From Phycisphaerales bacterium (GTDB lineage Bacteria > Planctomycetota > Phycisphaerae > Phycisphaerales > UBA1924), in assembly GCA_007124345.1 (NCBI GenBank), contig SLFH01000309.1, positions 1-8,003 of the forward strand: a DNA stretch of 8,003 nt. Reading direction: 5' to 3'. Below the pieces are notes generated by a model. It had not been told where the DNA came from and did not search any database. It saw only the letters and a program-made list of their open reading frames with translations. The position numbers and the translations under genes are program-made. Each line of letters begins with the position of its first letter. The stretch's first letter is position 1. Shown in pieces: positions 5,562 to 8,003 of the stretch.

Positions 5562-6797
5562 GTGACGCCCCAGCAGATCCAACCCGACGCCAAGCCCGCC
5601 GACGCCGGCGCGTTCGAGGCCCAGGCCGTCGAGTCGATCGGGGCCGTCCGCGACGCGCTCGCCCGGATCATCGAGCGCAAGTGCCCGGGGTCGAAGGCGG
5701 TCAGCTCTGTCTGCGAGGCCTTCGGGATCCACCGCAAGCTCGCGTGGCAGCTCGTCAAGGTCGTGTACTCCGAAGACCCTTTCGTCGCGGCCCGGCACAT
5801 GCCCAGCCCCAAGAGTCTTTCGGTCTGGCTGGAGGCGGCACGGGGTTCGGGCGTGCCCGAGGCGATGGTCGACGACGCGGCCCGAGCGGCTCAGGGGTTC
5901 GAGTCGCTCGCCGACGCGCACGCGGCCAGCCGCACCGAGTTCGAGATGCTGCTCGAATCCTGCGTCGGCCCGGCCGAGGCGGACGCCAAGTGGCGCGAGC
6001 GTGCGTTCGAGGGCAACAGTTACATCTGGGGCGTTCGCTGCCGCGTGCTTCTGTCGATGAGCGTGCTGCTGGCGTCGGACGACCGCGAGGGGTGGTTCCA
6101 CATGGCGCAGGTGCGCGGGCTGGTGGGCTACCGCCAGACGCGTCCTGGCGTGCGTTGGATCGTGAACCAGTCGGTGGTGCTCGAAGGCGACGCCCCGCCT
6201 CCCGTCGAGCGTGTGGCGCTGGATCCCGATCAGGCCGAGATCCACGGGGGCGTGCCTGTGCTCGGGGCGTACTGCTCCAAGCCGATGCCGGAGCTCAGGC
6301 GTGTGCGCGCCACCGGCGGGATCCTGCAGGACGAGATGCTGCCGGGCGCAGTCGGCAAGCGGGGACAGCGGACGCTGGTGACCGGCGAACTGGTGCGCCA
6401 CATCTCGACCGCCAGCGGCAAGGCCGGTCGCGTCGCGAACTTCGGCATCGGCGTGCGGATCCCTGCCGAGACGCTGCACTTCGACCTGTTCGTGCAGAAG
6501 GGCCTGTTCCCGAAGGCGGAACGAGAGCTGCGTGTGTTCAGCGACCTCGCCTCGCAGACGAGCGCCGACGAGGCGGACGCGCTTCCGGTGGGCGAGCGGA
6601 TCGTCTCGCTGGGCGCGGGGCTGGCGATGGCGCACACGCCGGATGTGGGCTCGTACGCGCAGCTCGCCGCGGGTGTGTTCTCGATGCTGGGGGTGGATCC
6701 CGGGGAGTTCGAGTTGTACCGGGTGCGTGTGCCGCACCCGCCGATGCCGTCGAGCGTGATGATGCGCCACCGGTTTTCCGGCGGTGATACAGAGTGA
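5562..6797 (+). CDS. Protein of unknown function with a possible N-terminal helix-turn-helix
   Basis: 411 residues from GTG 5562; a TTG at 5553 would add three residues but overlaps the predicted -10 element. No Shine-Dalgarno precedes either start. The N-terminal segment KAVSSVCEAFGIHRKLAWQLVKVVY (residues 45-69) has the spacing of a helix-turn-helix, with a Gly turn and flanking helices, and may bind DNA. The next part (about 80-150) looks helical. The C-terminal two thirds alternate short hydrophobic stretches and polar turns (for example ILQDEMLPGAVGKRGQRTLVTGELVRHIS), which suggests a mixed or beta-rich domain. There is no signal peptide or transmembrane helix, so it should be cytoplasmic. 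I do not recognise the family. With an operator-like palindrome at its own promoter, a self-regulating transcription factor is a reasonable guess, but only a guess. Confidence 0.8.
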   Translation: MTPQQIQPDAKPADAGAFEAQAVESIGAVRDALARIIERKCPGSKAVSSVCEAFGIHRKLAWQLVKVVYSEDPFVAARHMPSPKSLSVWLEAARGSGVPEAMVDDAARAAQGFESLADAHAASRTEFEMLLESCVGPAEADAKWRERAFEGNSYIWGVRCRVLLSMSVLLASDDREGWFHMAQVRGLVGYRQTRPGVRWIVNQSVVLEGDAPPPVERVALDPDQAEIHGGVPVLGAYCSKPMPELRRVRATGGILQDEMLPGAVGKRGQRTLVTGELVRHISTASGKAGRVANFGIGVRIPAETLHFDLFVQKGLFPKAERELRVFSDLASQTSADEADALPVGERIVSLGAGLAMAHTPDVGSYAQLAAGVFSMLGVDPGEFELYRVRVPHPPMPSSVMMRHRFSGGDTE

Positions 6798-6838
6798 GCC
6801 TTGAACCATTTGACCGCGGACCTGAGATGGCCCGCCAC

Positions 6839-6863
6839 GCCCGGCCCACACCGGGCAAGGAGG
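6839..6863 (+). promoter_or_regulatory. Hairpin abutting a strong ribosome binding site
   Basis: GCCCGG (6839-6844) and CCGGGC (6851-6856) form a 6-bp stem with loop CCCACA. The next base begins AAGGAGG (6857-6863), a near-perfect Shine-Dalgarno eight bases before the ATG at 6872. The hairpin leaves the site exposed and could protect the 5' end of the message or help keep the site open. There is no T run, so it is not a terminator. Confidence 0.5.
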
Positions 6864-6871
6864 ATGCGGAA

Positions 6872-7666
6872 ATGAAGAAGATCGCGATGTTTGCAGGGCT
6901 GGCGCTCGCCGTGACCGGCGCGGGCGCCCAGACCACCGTCAGCCACTACGACGACCTGACCGAGGGTTTCCTCGGCGAAACATTCTACTACAACGGGGTG
7001 ACCTACCGTGACCTCAACAACCAGCCCGGCGTCTTCCCCAACGGCGATACCTTCATCGCCGACGACATGGGCAGCACCTTCATCATTGAGAACGCCCAGT
7101 ACTTCCACGACGACTTCCCCGGCTGGGGCAGCCCCGACAATGTGCTGACCTTCGGGCGCGCGTATGTCCCCGGCCCCAACCTGTCCCTCGGCGTGATCGT
7201 CGAGATGTGGATGGACCTCGACGACCTCGCCAGCGAGGCCAGCATGGCCATGGGTTTCTACGAGAACGGCCCGTGGGGCGGCATCAGCTACCACCTCGAC
7301 GCCTACCGCGACGGGGTCGTTGTCGCCTCCGACAGCTACACCATCAGCGACCTCGGCGGACGCGACAATGTCGCGGTAACGAGCATGTCCGTCTCAGCCG
7401 ACGCCTTCGACACGCTGCACCTGTACGCCCAGTACAACGGGCAGTTCTCGGCGCCGCGCCTCATCATGGACGACCTGACCATCACCGCCGCGGGCCCGAC
7501 CTGCCGCCCCGACCTCAACGGCGACGGCGTGGTCGACGCCGACGACTTCTTCCTCTTCCTCAGCTACTTCGCCGCCGGCGACCCGATCGCCGACTTCAAT
7601 AGCGACGGCGTGATCGACGCCGACGATTTCTTCGAGTTCCTGTCGGCCTTCGCCGCGGGCTGCTGA
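6872..7666 (+). CDS. Secreted protein with C-terminal GC-type dockerin-like domain
   Basis: 264 residues, start fixed by AAGGAGG at 6857-6863. A signal peptide (MKKIAMFAGLALAVTGAGA) is probably cut after A19. Residues about 20-205 are rich in Asp, Gly, Tyr and Phe with alternating hydrophobic residues (for example LIMDDLTIT), typical of an exported beta-sandwich, but I recognise no family. Residues 211-264 are a doubled EF-hand-like module: D214-L-N-G-D-G-V-V-D-A-D-D-F (214-226) and D241-F-N-S-D-G-V-I-D-A-D-D-F (241-253), 27 residues apart, each followed by a hydrophobic helix. The Asp/Asn positions fit calcium binding. C211 and the terminal C264, preceded by Gly, bracket the module and could form a disulfide. 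Such Gly-Cys-ending dockerins are familiar from Phycisphaera-like planctomycetes, where they are thought to act in surface attachment or sorting; no partner is visible here. Confidence 0.88.
   Translation: MKKIAMFAGLALAVTGAGAQTTVSHYDDLTEGFLGETFYYNGVTYRDLNNQPGVFPNGDTFIADDMGSTFIIENAQYFHDDFPGWGSPDNVLTFGRAYVPGPNLSLGVIVEMWMDLDDLASEASMAMGFYENGPWGGISYHLDAYRDGVVVASDSYTISDLGGRDNVAVTSMSVSADAFDTLHLYAQYNGQFSAPRLIMDDLTITAAGPTCRPDLNGDGVVDADDFFLFLSYFAAGDPIADFNSDGVIDADDFFEFLSAFAAGC
7511..7663 (+). repeat. Direct repeat encoding the two calcium-binding loops
   Basis: Two units of about 27 codons (from 7511 and from 7592) encode the paired dockerin loops. The core GACGGCGTG…GACGCCGACGA is nearly identical at the DNA level, which fits an internal duplication kept by selection on the protein. 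Confidence 0.75.
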
Positions 7667-7681
7667 TCGACCCGTTCAAGC

Positions 7682-7697
7682 GCGGCTTTCGAGCCGC
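7682..7697 (+). terminator. Upstream hairpin with a TTCG tetraloop
   Basis: GCGGCT (7682-7687) and AGCCGC (7692-7697) pair around a TTCG tetraloop, 16 bp after the dockerin-protein stop. Only a weak T-rich stretch (CTTGTTCT) follows. It may be a first, partial terminator or a 3'-end stabilising hairpin. Confidence 0.5.
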
Positions 7698-7711
7698 CTT
7701 GTTCTCCCTCG

Positions 7712-7745
7712 CGCCCCCGCCGACCCCCACCGGCGGGGGCGTTTT
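7712..7745 (+). terminator. Strong rho-independent terminator
   Basis: An 11-bp perfect stem, 7712-7722 with 7731-7741 (CGCCCCCGCCG and its complement), has an 8-nt loop and is followed directly by four T (7742-7745). It ends the dockerin-protein transcript and separates it from the pyrD-like gene. Confidence 0.85.
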
Positions 7746-7767
7746 CATGCGCCCTCGCCTCGCGACC

Positions 7768-7773
7768 TAACCT
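7768..7773 (+). promoter_or_regulatory. Possible -10 element of the pyrD-like gene
   Basis: TAACCT lies eight bases before the ATG at 7782, so a start site seven or so bases downstream would fall at the ATG itself. The -35 is poor (TTCATG at 7744-7749, 18 bp away, overlapping the terminator T run). No Shine-Dalgarno is visible before the ATG. Weak evidence taken alone. Confidence 0.3.
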
Positions 7774-7781
7774 TCGCGTCG

Positions 7782-8003
7782 ATGACTGAAGGCGGACCAC
7801 TCTCGACGACGATCGCGGGCCTGAGGCTCCGTTGCCCGGTGATCCTCGCCGCGGGGACGGCCGGCACGCTCGACGAGATGGCCGACGCGTTGGACCTCTC
7901 CCGCATCGGCGCGATCGTCACCAAGTCCATCACGCGCGAGCCGCGCGAGGGCAACCGGCCCTGGCGGATCCTGCCCGAGCGGGCGGGCATGCTCAACGCG
8001 ATC
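7782..8003 (+). CDS. pyrD: Dihydroorotate dehydrogenase, class 1B-like, N-terminal part
   Basis: The first 74 residues are present; the gene runs off the right edge. The enzyme oxidises dihydroorotate to orotate in pyrimidine synthesis, using FMN. The N-terminal pattern fits class 1 enzymes: PVILAAGTAG (residues 19-28) at the first strand of the barrel, GAIVTKSIT (43-51) with K48 matching the conserved FMN/substrate lysine, PREGNRPWRI (54-63), and GMLNAI (69-74), the start of the GMLNAIGLQNPG-type motif. There is no membrane-targeting N-terminal helix as in class 2 enzymes. Class 1B enzymes (PyrDB) often work with a PyrK electron-transfer subunit; none is visible in the window. The ATG has no clear ribosome binding site. 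Confidence 0.88.
   Translation, partial: MTEGGPLSTTIAGLRLRCPVILAAGTAGTLDEMADALDLSRIGAIVTKSITREPREGNRPWRILPERAGMLNAI

Noticed and set aside
5514..6851. Open reading frame of 445 codons on the - strand
   Set aside because: It is rich in Arg, His and Gly, as expected of a mirror frame of GC-rich coding sequence, and it runs over the promoter and terminates in the palindrome region. The + strand frame has better protein character.
1..8003. CRISPR array, tRNA or rRNA genes, insertion sequence, phage or toxin-antitoxin genes
   Set aside because: I looked for spaced direct repeats, terminal inverted repeats with a transposase, and typical small gene pairs and saw none.

Overview
The window is a high-GC bacterial chromosome segment that most likely comes from a planctomycete of the Phycisphaerae type. 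Two things point there. One is a sigma-70-like (ECF-type) factor translationally coupled to a membrane Ser/Thr kinase. The other is a secreted protein ending in a doubled dockerin-like calcium-binding repeat closed by a terminal Gly-Cys. This assignment is inferred from gene content; no rRNA or other taxonomic marker is present.

Layout. The left edge holds the C-terminal end of an unidentified + strand gene (3-302). It converges on a small secreted-protein gene on the - strand (465-962), with back-to-back terminators between them. An intergenic region of about 170 bp (963-1131) separates that gene from a divergent sigma factor-kinase operon (1132-1818 and 1815-3983, overlapping by GTGA). The region contains a run of eight T and a perfect 9-bp inverted repeat. 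Next is a second coupled pair: a SAM-dependent methyltransferase (4074-4889) and an O6-alkylguanine-DNA alkyltransferase, ogt (4886-5449), overlapping by ATGA. A 411-residue protein of unknown function with a possible N-terminal helix-turn-helix follows (5562-6797). Its promoter region carries a 9-bp palindrome, and the predicted transcript start nearly coincides with the GTG start codon. A signal-peptide protein with a C-terminal dockerin-like module (6872-7666) comes next, closed by two tandem terminator hairpins. The right edge holds the first 74 codons of a class 1B-like dihydroorotate dehydrogenase (7782 onward).

How the genes fit together. The sigma factor and kinase probably form one signalling unit: the kinase would sense with its extracytoplasmic C-terminal region and act, directly or indirectly, on sigma-dependent transcription. 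The divergent secreted protein shares the regulatory region and may belong to the same unit, but only its position supports this. The other genes look like ordinary housekeeping or accessory genes. I see no CRISPR array, transposon, phage gene, RNA gene or classic defence system. The most unusual items are the non-RD kinase coupled to its sigma factor, the two strong inverted repeats in regulatory regions, and the candidate leaderless starts.
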